A DNA stretch of 64,000 nt from Phlegmacium glaucopus. Lineage: Eukaryota > Basidiomycota > Agaricomycetes > Agaricales > Cortinariaceae. Shown one piece after another: positions 23,002-33,517 of the stretch. The stretch is taken from NCBI GenBank assembly GCA_015039465.1, contig MU130477.1, positions 554,619 to 618,618 of the forward strand. The letters are read 5' to 3'. How positions within the stretch are numbered: the stretch's first letter is position 1; every line of letters begins with the position of its first letter. Below the pieces are notes generated by a model that was not told the origin of the DNA, did no database searches, and saw nothing but the letters and a program-made list of their open reading frames with translations. Made by a program: the position numbers and the translations under genes.

Positions 23002-23060
23002 TGTTACATTCCGTCATATGTTACTCCGGTCTGACTCTGTTGGAGTTGTTTCCGGTAGCA
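23002..23060 (+). mobile_element. LTR (family 1) 5' fragment
   Basis: TGTTACATTCCGTCATATGT followed by TTACTCC and GGAGTTGTTTCCGGTAG matches the first about 60 bp of the LTR at 10,586-10,520 (minus strand). It is cut off after that and retains CpGs. Confidence 0.65.
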
Positions 23061-23235
23061 ACATAGAGTGACATCGCCACTAAAAATGCGAAAAATGAAG
23101 GCAGGGAACCAGCATGTTCATCAACGTGACAACAACAGGGCAAAGGGTTGATGCAGGAACATATATCCTATTTAGGTTACAGGTTCTTGCGGGCTGATAT
23201 ATTTAGTAGGTTTTGGTACTTAAGAAATGTCAGTG

Positions 23236-23291
23236 TGGCTCAGGTGTTAAATTGCTCATTATTGTTACCACTGTGCTGAGGGTTCAATTCC
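23236..23291 (+). repeat. tRNA-like / SINE-like Pol III promoter pair
   Basis: TGGCTCAGGTG at 23,237-23,247 resembles an A box and GGTTCAATTCC at 23,281-23,291 is one CpG transition from the canonical B box GGTTCGATTCC. Their 33-bp separation fits a tRNA head. No cloverleaf could be confirmed by eye. It may be a SINE head or a tRNA relic. Confidence 0.4.
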
Positions 23292-23627
23292 TGGTAAGTG
23301 TAATGTTTTTTAATTAGTAAGGATAACCTTGTAAGGTATAACATCAATTCTAAGTGCAATCCGAGCAGAATCCAAGTGCAATCTGAGCAGAATCTGAGTG
23401 GATTCCAAGTGGAATCCATTTGGAATCTGAGTGGAATTGGGTCAGAATCAAAGGTCATTCCTAATTTGGACTCTGAGTGGAATGTGTTTGGACTAAAATC
23501 ACTAAATGAAGGGGACTACCTGCCAAAAAAAAATTCCAAGTGGAGTCCAAGTGTACTCCTCAGAATGCTCAGAATCCACTCAGACTCCAAGTAGAAACCC
23601 TGGGGCACTGTAAAGACCTCAAATTTT

Positions 23628-26558
23628 TTTAAAAATAAACAAGTTTTTTTAAAAAAAATGAACCCCAACTTTCTTCTATTTAACAATTGCTTTAAATAGT
23701 ATTCATCACAAGCAACTTCTAACTACTATTTAAACCTGCTACTTTTTTATTCCATTATACCTTTATATTATGCATAATAATGTAAACAAGTAAAACTCTT
23801 GCTTAGTTATCAACTTCATTCATCCCATGGAGTTTATCCAATTAAACTATGCTTCTTTAAGTTTAAATTTCTTGAGATTATCAATAGTTAATTGGTTTAT
23901 TTTACCAGTTAAAGCTGAAAGCAAGATCTAATGAAAGAATAAATACACTTTGTACTTTGTACAACCTATGAAACCATGTCTATTTTATACCAATTTTATC
24001 AATTTCAATTTTAGGGAAGATAGACAATTCACTGCCTTTGCATGCCCACCATGCTTCCCAAAGAAGGACAGTGACTCAACATATGTTTGTCCAAATTTAG
24101 AATTATTTTATCAAGTAATGTTTAAATAAGCCCAATCCAGCCATCCACCTTTCACACTGCCAGCTCTTCTAGGGAAAAATGGCCAAAGACTCTCACTGCC
24201 CAATTTTTAATTGTTTCCATCTATCTGAAGGGTAAAGACTATTGACAAAGGGTGGCAATCTCTACACTGGGATACAAATGATCAGCAATCAGATAATGCC
24301 TGCACAATCCAAAGGATGGCTGGAATGGTTCAATCTCTTAGTAAGCTATTGCAATGGTGGTTCAATGCCCCACATCTTGATCAAGGATCCACCTTGAACT
24401 TGAAATATTCCACTGGAGCCATTGTTGGATTTTGTGAGACAGTCTGCAAGCATGAGTAAAAACACCTCTGCCCTTACTTATTATTATTTCCATCCCAGGG
24501 AAATCTTGCCTACATCAGGTTGGACTTCAATCTTAATAACATTCCTTATGACAATGTTGAATCCCAATTAGATTATATGCTTGATTTTTTAGAAAAGAGT
24601 AATTTACAACAGCATGTGAATTTTATTTAGTCTGATCTTCCCAGGTCTGGATATCTGATGTATATATTGACCAGATCAGCTTCAAGTGCCTCCTCTGCAT
24701 CCTCCAATGCTTTACACATCTCCTTCAAGTACTCCATCTCCACACACTATTTATCCACCACTGCCCTTAACCTCTCTACATTAGCTAAGAGTCCAGCTCT
24801 GTGGTATTGTCATGAACTTCTATATTTCTAATATCTCTACATCAGTTTCAGACCCCTCCACCCTTGCATCCAGCATCTTTATATACCTCTGCTTCTAGAG
24901 CTGAAATTCCTCATTTTTATCAGTGAAGAGTACCTTCTACCTCCCAATAGCAGCTTTGGGCACCTCCACATCTGCATTTTTGGCACTCAACAACACTCAC
25001 AGCCTCTCCATACCACATTCTTAAGATTATATTTGGATATGAGCACACAGGCCATTAGAAAGAGGTTTTGTAGATCTGATCAATTTATTTGGAATGAAAA
25101 GGTTAATAGCTAGAAGCTGGTAAAGCAGTAGAAGGCACCTTTCTATTGTTGTTGGAAGAAGAGAAAGAAAGATAGTTATCTTTTAAATTCTAGATTATTT
25201 AAGTACAAAGGTGCCATCATGTATTGAATAGTATACAGGTAACCTTTGGTGTAGATCCAAAAAATCAGTGCACATGGCACCCTATTCATATTGAGCCTCG
25301 GTAATTTCAGGCAACCAAGGCATTCTCACAACCAAAACACCACCATTGTAGCAAGAAAATTCAATCAGATGCTTCTGGAACAAGTTAGAAAGGAGTCATG
25401 CTTCCAGGATTTATCCATTGCAAAATACTCTCTCTGTAAGAGGACACTACATAGGTACATACACACATGCTTACAAATCCTGTCATGCCCTCCACTGGTA
25501 TTGTATTACAAGCCATATTGCACACAGACCAATGAGATTACCACTGACTGTTCTTTATTTAGTAGTTTACACATGTTCAACTCCAAGTAGATACTTATCA
25601 CATGTTCCTCACAGAATGTGTGTTCTATTCCTATTGTACTCCCATGTCATGTTGTTACCTGGGCCTAGGGTAGTTACCTGGGTCCATCTTGTATTGTATA
25701 TAAAGGTTATCAGGTGTCATCTTAGAACAACACCTTGATATACACTTGGTTACTGGTGATACCTTCTCCCTAAGTTAGCCAGCACTGTTCTACAGTGTAA
25801 CTAATGTCCCCTAACACTCTCCCAATAAGGCCAAACACTCTTCCAGACACTTCTAGTCCTCTTTTTATTCCAGGACCAGTGCCCTCTGAATGCTGCTACC
25901 ATACCCCTGGACAGTTGGCCTCCTAAATACTTCCTCAAAGATAGCAGAAAGGCCAGTAATGTTGGCTTAGCACCTGCTAAAAAAGTCCTTAAGTAGAGGA
26001 GAAAATAATATCCTCAGTTTTCTTTCTTGTGATTTACTTTCATCCTGTGAGGATCCAAGGGCTTCCATAAGAGATTTTTCTGACTGGTATATCCCTAACT
26101 TATGATAATGATAAAAAGATTTAATGCTTATCTTTTAGTAGAATATTCAACAACGAAAAACTCTGCTTTTCACAGGGTTTAGTTATACATAAATTTATCA
26201 TGGATTAGGTAGGCTCTTACCCACTTTGTCTTTGATCAGCCAAAACTCAAAAATATTCTTTGTGACCATCAAAGTCTTAGGGCACATACCAATATTGTCC
26301 AGTTTTAGCCTGGAAAGGTTACAACATTCAGGTACACAACCATTGAGCTTTGCAGTTCTATCCTGTTCTTAATTAATATAAAGTAATACTTTGTAGATTA
26401 ATCTTTTATAAAACTAAAAAAGACATTAGTAGTAATTATAGTCAGATATATAATATCTTAAAGGCTATGAACATTAAAATGACTGAGAATTGAGTAAACT
26501 ATAATATAATTATGTACTTTATTTATTTTTTACTAAAATTATAAAGTTATTATAATGA
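23628..26558. other. Highly decayed AT-rich repeat DNA
   Basis: CpG is nearly absent over 2.9 kb and no frame above about 106 codons occurs. Apart from the minus-strand relic at 24,640-25,020, I recognise nothing. Confidence 0.45.
24640..25020 (-). pseudogene. Coiled-coil coding relic
   Basis: The minus strand reads through with isolated stops as a heptad-rich protein, for example LLSAKNADVEVPKAAIGR, then stop, KVLFTDKNEEFQ, and further on MEYLKEMCKALEDAEEAL. At least four in-frame stops are present. The family is not recognised. The bias toward TAG/TAA from C-to-T or G-to-A change agrees with the general decay. Confidence 0.4.
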
Positions 26559-26689
26559 CATCAGGAAAAATAACTTCTGCCCTAGGCTGTCCTGAAATGT
26601 CCTGGGGTGCCCCAGGCAGCTCAGGGCACTCAGGTCAAATTATATTAATAGCAGCTCTCATTGAGAAAACTGCAAAATACTTTCCTAGA

Positions 26690-27435
26690 TGTGGTGATGT
26701 ACCTGCAGTGGGGACAGACCACAAGTAGTATGCAGTTCGTGGGGTTGATGTAGTTCTCTTCAGTAGGTGATAGTGAGGTTTTATGAGGTGCGAAGGTTTG
26801 CTTTAAAGTGCGAGATAATGCGCAGAAAAAGCGAAGTTTGCAGGATGATTTTGAAGGAGTGCAAGAGTAGCTTTGCACGACGTTCCAAAGGTGGGATCAA
26901 AAGTGTGGTAATTTGTCTGTTCTGCTGTGTTGTATTGCTTCCACTTACTTGCTACTGCTAATAATATAGTAACTAGCAAATAGCTAAGTGCGGAAAGGTG
27001 AAACAGAAATGTAAAATGCGGGTGAAAGTGGAGTCACATGGATCCGGTAATTTGGTAATGAAACATAGGAGATAAGAGCTAAATAAAAGGAGACAAGATA
27101 AAAATAAAGGTGATGAGTAATACAGTCACCTGAGTGACCTTCATTGGAGTCGTGTTTAAAGATTGCGAGAACAGCTGGTAACTGCGAATGATAATGTGAA
27201 TGTTGGTGATGACTGCAAGTATCTGCAATGATCTGCAAGTATTCTGCAATGATCTGCAAGTATTCTGCGATGATCTGCAAGTATGTGCAATGATCTGCAA
27301 TGATCTGCAATGACCTGCAATGATCTGGAAGTATCCGCAATGATATGTGAGCATCTGCAAGTATACTGCAAAGGTTGTGAAACCGCAAAAATAGTGTGTT
27401 TACATCCCTAGACATCTCCTGGGTCCTATCAGCGG
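26690..27435. mobile_element. CpG-bearing insertion inside the family-7 element
   Basis: The other copy of the host (28,668-28,716, reversed) is continuous across this point, whereas here ACTTTCCTAG and CAGCGGTGGTTAAAG are separated by about 745 bp. The insert has CpGs, a right end GTGTTTACATCCCTAG and an internal 10-bp array. The flanks TCCTAGAT and TCCTATCA are only a weak target-duplication candidate. Confidence 0.5.
27212..27365 (+). repeat. TGATCTGCAA 10-bp tandem array
   Basis: About fourteen head-to-tail units of ATGATCTGCA with occasional AAGTATTC expansions. It is subterminal to the right end of the insertion at 26,690-27,435, a position typical of transposase-binding arrays. Confidence 0.75.
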
Positions 27436-27750
27436 TGGTTAAAGATTTTCTAGCAAAATTCATAAATTCTAAGGGACTCCCAGGGCCTCCTGATGTGATT
27501 TAATCCAGATGGTCAATGCACCAGGATACACTAAAGGTGTCCTGAGAAAATGGGTGACACTCAAAACTTTATCTATGCTGTCCTAGGTTGTCCTGAGGTG
27601 TCCTTGGATAAGTGTGTAACACTCAAATTTTACCTGTGCTGCTCTAGGATGTCCTGAGGTGTCCTGGGGTGTCCTGGGATGTCCTGAGTAGTGATGTGAT
27701 ACTAACAAATTACCCAAGGCTACCTAGGGCCAAAATCATTTTTCCTGATG

Positions 27751-28413
27751 GATTCCTCTCAAATTATAGTTAGTATTTGAATTTTTAAATCTGGAAAAAA
27801 TCAGGGCTACAGGACAACAGATTTATATCAGTTGAAAATATAAAGAGCAGTGTTTTTGGTTTCTTATACTACCCATAAATGATTCTTTTATACTATTAAA
27901 AAGGAAAACAAGCTAATATGAACTAGACACAGTCTATCTGCAAAATGTAAGATGACACAATATAAAGTGATAATACAATGATAAGAAAGACCATGTGGTT
28001 ATGAATATAAAGAATTGTATGTATGACAATGTTTATATATTATGTGGGCTCTGTTACAGCAGCCTATAAGCTTGCACTCACATTCAGTGCTGGGCAAATA
28101 GACCAGATAAATAGGATCCTTATACAACAAGAGTCATTATCCCACAACTAAGACTGAGGGCAAGATGTTCTGAGCAATCCAGTAGATTAAGACTGTATTG
28201 TACTGAAGGTCTAAACTAGGGAAGGTATAGCTATGGGTATGGCTCTTATAGTAATATCAACCACAGTCTGTAGTCCATGGTCTGTGCTAGGATAACAAGT
28301 CATCAAGAGTCATAGGGCCAAGGGTAGTCTAAGTATAGTACATTGGTCAAGTGAAGAGGTTAGGAACAAGGCAAGGGAAAGAGGAGTAAAGTGAACAATA
28401 AGGGAAAAAGAGA
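27751..28413. repeat. Spacer with repeat 5
   Basis: 28,260-28,412 matches repeat 5 of 14,180-14,350 (TCTGTGCTAGGATAAC... TAGTCTAAGTATAGTACATT). The remainder is AT-rich and unrecognised. Confidence 0.5.
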
Positions 28414-28719
28414 CATCAGGAAAAATGATTTTGGCCCTAGGTAGCCTTGGGTAATTTGTTAGTATCACATCACTACTCAGGACATCCCAGGACACCCTCA
28501 GGACAACCTAGGACAGCATAGATAAAGTTTTGAGTGTCACCCATTTTCTCAGGACACCTTTAGTGTATCCTGGTGCATTGACCATCTGGATTAAATCACA
28601 TCAGGAGGCCCTGGGAGTCCCTTAGAATTCATGAATTTTGCTAGAAAACCTTTAACCGCTGCGTCCAGGAAAGTAGTTTGCAGTTTTCTCAATAAGGAGA
28701 GCTGCTATTAATATAATTT

Positions 28720-29500
28720 AAACATATTCAGGGTCCTAAAACAATTCTCTACCATCTTTAAAAAATTTCCTTTTTTGGAATTTATGTAATCTACCCTGAC
28801 CCAGTACCATATGCTTGAAATCATGCTTATCTGTGATCATGTGACCAATGGTCTGTGCGCCATCCAAAAGATATATAAACCACCCACAATTTTGTTTTCT
28901 TATTTCCTACTTCCCTAGTATTATACTAGTCACTGTAAGACCAGCTGCATTGTAAATAACAACGGAAAATGTATTAAAGAGGGAAATTCTTACTTTTAAG
29001 GTTGTTTTTCGGACAAGTAGAGATAAGCTATGTTTTTCATAGTAATTGATTACAGTACTTATTGTAGATATTTACATCAAAAAAGATAAGAATGGAATTA
29101 TGATATCAAGAAAATTGTTTACTACTTTTAGGGTAGGAACTATCGACGTAAATTACAAACTAAGGCTAAGTACATCACAGAGGGTTTCTCATACCGATCG
29201 TTATTCCACCATATAACATTTTTGGATGCTGCGAGACATGACGCAAGAAATGGATCAAGAATATCCGATATGCGATAAAGATTTTGCCACTGTTGAGAAA
29301 CTTCATGGTCTGTTTGTCTTTTCTCTCCTCATTCAGGTCATGCCTGCAACCCTGGCCTGAATAAACCTATGATTAATCTGAGGGGTGATCAGGTTGATTA
29401 ATTTGAGGGGTAAACGAGTTTGGTCTACAAGTATATAAATATATCCGACAGCATAGCAGCAGCTCTGGGCGTTGGGAAGATCTACGTAGCAGTGGGAGAG
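28720..29500. other. Transition from CpG-poor to CpG-bearing DNA
   Basis: CpGs reappear from about 28,960. No gene is recognised. CTGCGAGACATGACGCAAGA at about 29,228 resembles the GACGCAAAG motif found repeatedly upstream of the transposase. Confidence 0.4.
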
Positions 29501-29570
29501 AACAATAAACACGATGCTTTGGTTAGACAGAGAAAGAGTTAGAAAAAAACTTATATCACACCTAAAAGCA

Positions 29571-32000
29571 TCAGTCCACCCGGATTGCCACATTATTGCT
29601 CCGATCAATGATAGCCCACTCATCCCTATCCTGTATTCTTCCAACAATGCACTGCACTGTAGTCAGATCAACAACTTCATCAACCCCAATTTCTTTGTAA
29701 TAATAGACATTATTCCTTATTGTTGCTTTGATGCTCTGGATCAGTGCTAGGATGATTGTTGTTGGCGTGGCCAAGTTGAGTTGCGGTGTAGATGGTAACT
29801 CTAAAATAAGAATACATTTTAGTTGACCAAAGAAAGCTCGAAGTTCAAATTCCGGTGTTCTTCTCTTTTGGCGAGCATATCGATCCACAAGTTGAGTATA
29901 CTGGATAAAAGAATGCTCAGCAAATTGCACATATGAAAAGAAGGCAGGACTCAACTCGAACAAAAGATGCGTCACGGCTGTCCTCGGTCCCTTGAACCAA
30001 ATCTCGGCCAATCATAAGATCACCTCCTTCAAGACGAGTGACCCTGCCATACTGAGTAATCGGTTGATCCAGCTTGATGACAGATTGAACAATGTTCTTC
30101 TTAACATTGAAGCACGTCGCTAAGCAAGCCAAAACTTTATTTCGGATTGGTGAGGGTAAGATTTCATGTCGTCGGGGAGCAGAAAGCATGTAAAGTGGAT
30201 CTGTTTTGAAATTTCACAGATGAGTGATCAGAAATAAAGGCGAAGTCAATTGAACATACACAGGTTATGTATAAGCTTGGTACTTTCCTTCTTGTCAGGA
30301 TCCAGGCATAGTTCTTCATCAAGATTATACAAAAGTCGTATTTGGTTGAGCTGCGCAATTGCAGTGACAAAGGAATTAATTGACGCATAAGGATGACGTC
30401 TGCTTCTGATTGATGGAAGTAATGTGTTACAATGACGTTCCATGGGAAATGCCTTTGATGTTGCATGTTCGACATGGGCTGAGACCGTTCTGCCCTTTCA
30501 TGTGCATTATAAGAGCCATGGCAGGAATATCGCCAAATACAAGAATGAGATATGCATGAAGTAAGAATATCGCAGGTTGACGGCGTTGAAAGTGTTGACA
30601 CCGATCTCTAGCTGGATGAGTTCTTGAGCAAGTGGCCAACAGAACGAGTCCCAATCCCAAGGCTTTTTTGGACCAGGAACTGTGCCAACATGGATGCAAT
30701 ACTTCTTCTGGAAACATATTTTGGGAGGGAGATTGTAATTGAAAAGTATCATGGGCCAGCATGTCTTGTCACGTCGCTTGAATGGAGAAAATCCATCCGT
30801 CGAAAGACCGAGGGCAATGTCACGTTCATCGGAGAAATAAAAAAGGGATGGTTCGTGTCTGCGGGTACAATGGTGTTAAGCAGGGACTGATAATGACTAC
30901 TATCAAAGACGTCCTTAATAATGCCAGGTTCATGGACATATTCTGCTCGATAGCGCATCTTTTTTGCATGAGTAGAGTTTGCCGACATAGCTCGCAACTG
31001 AGGTATAAGAGGAAGGTAGTCGAAGTACTTGCATGGCTTTCCATTGGTGTTGTACCGTGCTGCCTGACACTTGGGGCAGTTGATGAGGTCCTCATACGGT
31101 CCAACAAAGCAAACACAACTGTTTATACAACAGTTGTATCATTTAGGCTGGAACCCCGACATGAATTGAACATGTTTCTTGGTCATTTTTAGGGTGTCGT
31201 GACTGCTATTTGGAAAAGCCTTGGAGAGTCGGTTGAAAGTATGCTCTGTTAGATGGTCCTCCACCTTGAGTGTATAAATGCAAAGTAGACTGAGATCTGA
31301 TTCCCCCAACGACTTTCCATCAAACAATTATTAGCAAGGTAGATGATTCATAAGCCAGAAACATACCTATAGATACGGCTTCACGCTCAAAATTTTCACC
31401 AAACAGATCCCAAGCAGAAATGCCAGCAACATCAGACTCAGCAAACGGACCATCATCCTCTTCATCTTCTCCGTTTTCATCATCGCCTCCGTTGCCTTGA
31501 ACATCATTGTCTTCGCTGCCTCCACCATTGGGAATGGGTGTCATGATCCCACCAACATCCTCCTCCTCCTCATCTTCACTCCAGTTAGTTCTGGGATTTC
31601 CCCAGCATTGTTCTGCTATGTGCCTGGTTCTCTCTGCAATCCTGCCCGACTGATGTGTAGATGGCAACACATCGGCTGAACCATTATTTGATGCTGGCAC
31701 AGAAAACGATTCCTCTGGGTCTGGGTCTGCAGGGGGAATCTCAAGGACTTGGTCTGCCTCGAGTTGAGCCACTTTGAGCCGTTTGTGGTCACCAACTGGA
31801 TTAGAACCGGAGTGAGACCGTTTTTTCTTTTGGTGGTCCTGCAGTAAGATTGGTTGTTGCTGTCTAGTACTTGACCTCAACAATTCATTCTCCACTAAGA
31901 CTCTGGCTCTCAGTGCTGTCTTTCCGCGGCCGTTGAGATGGTTGTTTTTCATGGTGTATGTCACCCGTAGACCACAACCACAAGTGCAAGGAATAAGCAT
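29571..32000 (-). pseudogene. tnp2-family transposase (CACTA superfamily, Plavaka-like), broken
   Basis: Reading down from 32,000: an N-terminal Cys/His segment (MLIPCTCGCGLRV), an acidic region, a short intron near 31,366-31,330, then SLGESDLSLLC... VQFMSGFQPK, an in-frame TGA (31,139-31,141), the Cys-rich segment YNCCINSCVCFVGPYEDL...CPKCQAARYN, then PADTNHP with a 1-base frame loss in a T6 run (about 30,840), DIALGLSTDGFSPFKRR, VGTVPGPKKPWDWDSF, another shift near 30,570, FLLHAYLILVFGDIPA and MKGQNGLSPCRTCNIKG, further breaks, and a C-terminal part ITQYGRVTRLEGGD ... VVDLTTVQCIVGRIQDRDEW. This is the order of the Transposase_21/tnp2 family. At least one stop and three frame changes make it non-functional. 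Confidence 0.8.
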
Positions 32001-33485
32001 GGAGGTGGTAGGAGAGGAGCGGAATACCAGTGCGACATAGCACTAGCCCGGAGAAATTGCTATACCGAAGATGTAGAATGATTGTATGCCTCGAGTCCAT
32101 ACCGGCTTTGGGGATTTTTGAGGGCCGAAGCGATCAACAACTAGACCGATGCAAAGTCTAGGTCCACAGTCACGACTGACGCAAAGTCTAAGTCATGACT
32201 AGGTGAGTAGGCACGATGGTGGGATGTATTGAAGAAATAGTTGATGTGGGTTAAGTGAACAAAGATAGCGTTTATCTTTCAGTTGGCTAGGGAAAGAGCC
32301 GAGGTTGGGAATCGGTAAGGGGATTTGTTGATCTAATTGAGATTGTGTTGATGTATATATCAAAACTGAACCTTCTGATCTGGCAACTTGCTTTAGAGGC
32401 GCGATGCTGCAAGGTGTAGGCGTCTGAGATGAAAGTAGAGTTTTGTTGATCTAATTGAGATTGTGTCGATGTATAGATCAAAACTGAACCTTTTGAGAGG
32501 CGCGGTGCTGCAAGGTGTAGGCGTCTGAGATGAAAGCAGAGATTTGCCAACCCAAAGTCACCACTCTAAAGGCTGACCAAGAGCACGCTCACATCGGCTT
32601 TCTCAAAGAGGGAGTCCCAAAAGTCTAGCCTATGCAACGCAGGTGATAGGAGATGAGATAGGGGACTTTGAGAGGTTCTTCTTGATGTTATACGTAGGAA
32701 AGGTGTTGATTGGAACGACTGTGACAAACCATAAATTATGAGTGACTCAGAACTTGCAAAATGCAGGAGTTTGAAACATACCTGGTTCAAAAGGTCTAAA
32801 AGATTGATTGAGTTGAATTCGATATTCATTTTATCAACCTCTTCAAAATATGGCAAACGGGGCAAAGTGATTATGGGTAATACCGATGGCGTCTGATAAA
32901 CCTATGAGCTGCTTGGTGACAGAGGATAGAGATCGCCATACCCCTTGATAATAATAACACAAATCCCAAGCCAGCCAGTCAATATAACTCTGCATCAAGC
33001 TGATAGATAATATCTTTCAATATCAGCTTCGAAGTTCCAGACACGAAGATGGTGATACTTACTTCTTCCATTCCACCCCAAATTTCTGTTGATATTACCC
33101 CTTCTTGTAACCAGGTTCCCTGAAGCTTCTAGTAAAATATACAGCGTGGTGAAGAGCTGAGAAATATAGAGCAATCAGCATAGGACCGACGCCAAGTCTA
33201 AGTCCAGAAATTAATCACGACTGACGCAAAGTCTAGGTCGTGATGGAGAAGTCAAACTAAAAACTCACCAGGTTCATCTATAGGCGTGTAGGAGCTGTCG
33301 AAAGCTCAGCGGAGTAGTGAAAGGCGAGTCCGATAGCAGAGGTAAGAAGGAGAGATAGCGCCTTGGAGAAATTGGCCGATGAGAAACAAACAAAGGCACA
33401 CATCACGTGATCAACCAAACAAACAAGTTAAGTCCATCGTCTCACCTTCAACTTTGCCTAAGTATAATCGTTGCCTTTTGATATC
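31174..33485 (-). repeat. 2.3-kb tandem duplication, copy A
   Basis: Contains transposase exon 1, the intron and part of exon 2, plus about 1.5 kb of 5' sequence. All open frames are residue-for-residue identical to copy B. Within it a unit of about 105 bp (GTTGATCTAATTGAGATTGT ... GTAGGCGTCTGAGATGAAAG) is itself tandemly doubled at about 32,326-32,541. Confidence 0.92.

Positions 33486-33510
<25 letters not shown>
33486..33510 (+). repeat. A25 homopolymer at the duplication junction
   Basis: Twenty-five uninterrupted A's separate copy A (ending TTTTGATATC) from copy B (starting GTTTCTTGG). The same GATATC in copy B continues into unique sequence at 35,820 without any A run. Confidence 0.95.

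Positions 33511-33517
<7 letters not shown>

Larger units (their letters stand above)
20403..23620 (-). mobile_element. hAT-like element, family 2, large decayed copy (3.2 kb)
   Basis: The ends CAGTACTTTACAGTGCCCCA and TGGGGCACTGTAAAGACCTC are inverted and match the ends of 12,080-12,526 and 38,272-40,500. By its asymmetric ends it is inverted relative to both. The flanks are AAATTTT on both sides (20,396-20,402 and 23,621-23,627). Subterminal arrays are GAGTGGATTCCAAGTG-like (20,430-20,650; 23,345-23,595). The interior has G/T-rich arrays and a series of GC hairpins matching those of the 38-kb copy, but CpG has been lost. Later insertions appear to lie at about 22,090-23,060. No transposase frame is seen. 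Confidence 0.75.
26559..27750 (+). mobile_element. TIR element, family 7, short derivative
   Basis: The left end CATCAGGAAAAATAACTTCT(GCCC) and right end ...GCCAAAATCATTTTTCCTGATG are inverted. The two ends are distinguishable: left type continues GCCCTAGGCTGTCCTGAAAT, right type (reversed) continues GGCCCTAGGTAGCCTTGGG. The same two ends bound 28,414-44,273 in reverse order. The dinucleotide GA flanks each end outside both copies. Here the left 80 bp is joined to AAATTATATTAATAGCAGC, which lies about 300 bp from the right-type end of the large copy, so this is an internally deleted form. It later received an insertion at about 26,690-27,435. Confidence 0.65.
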
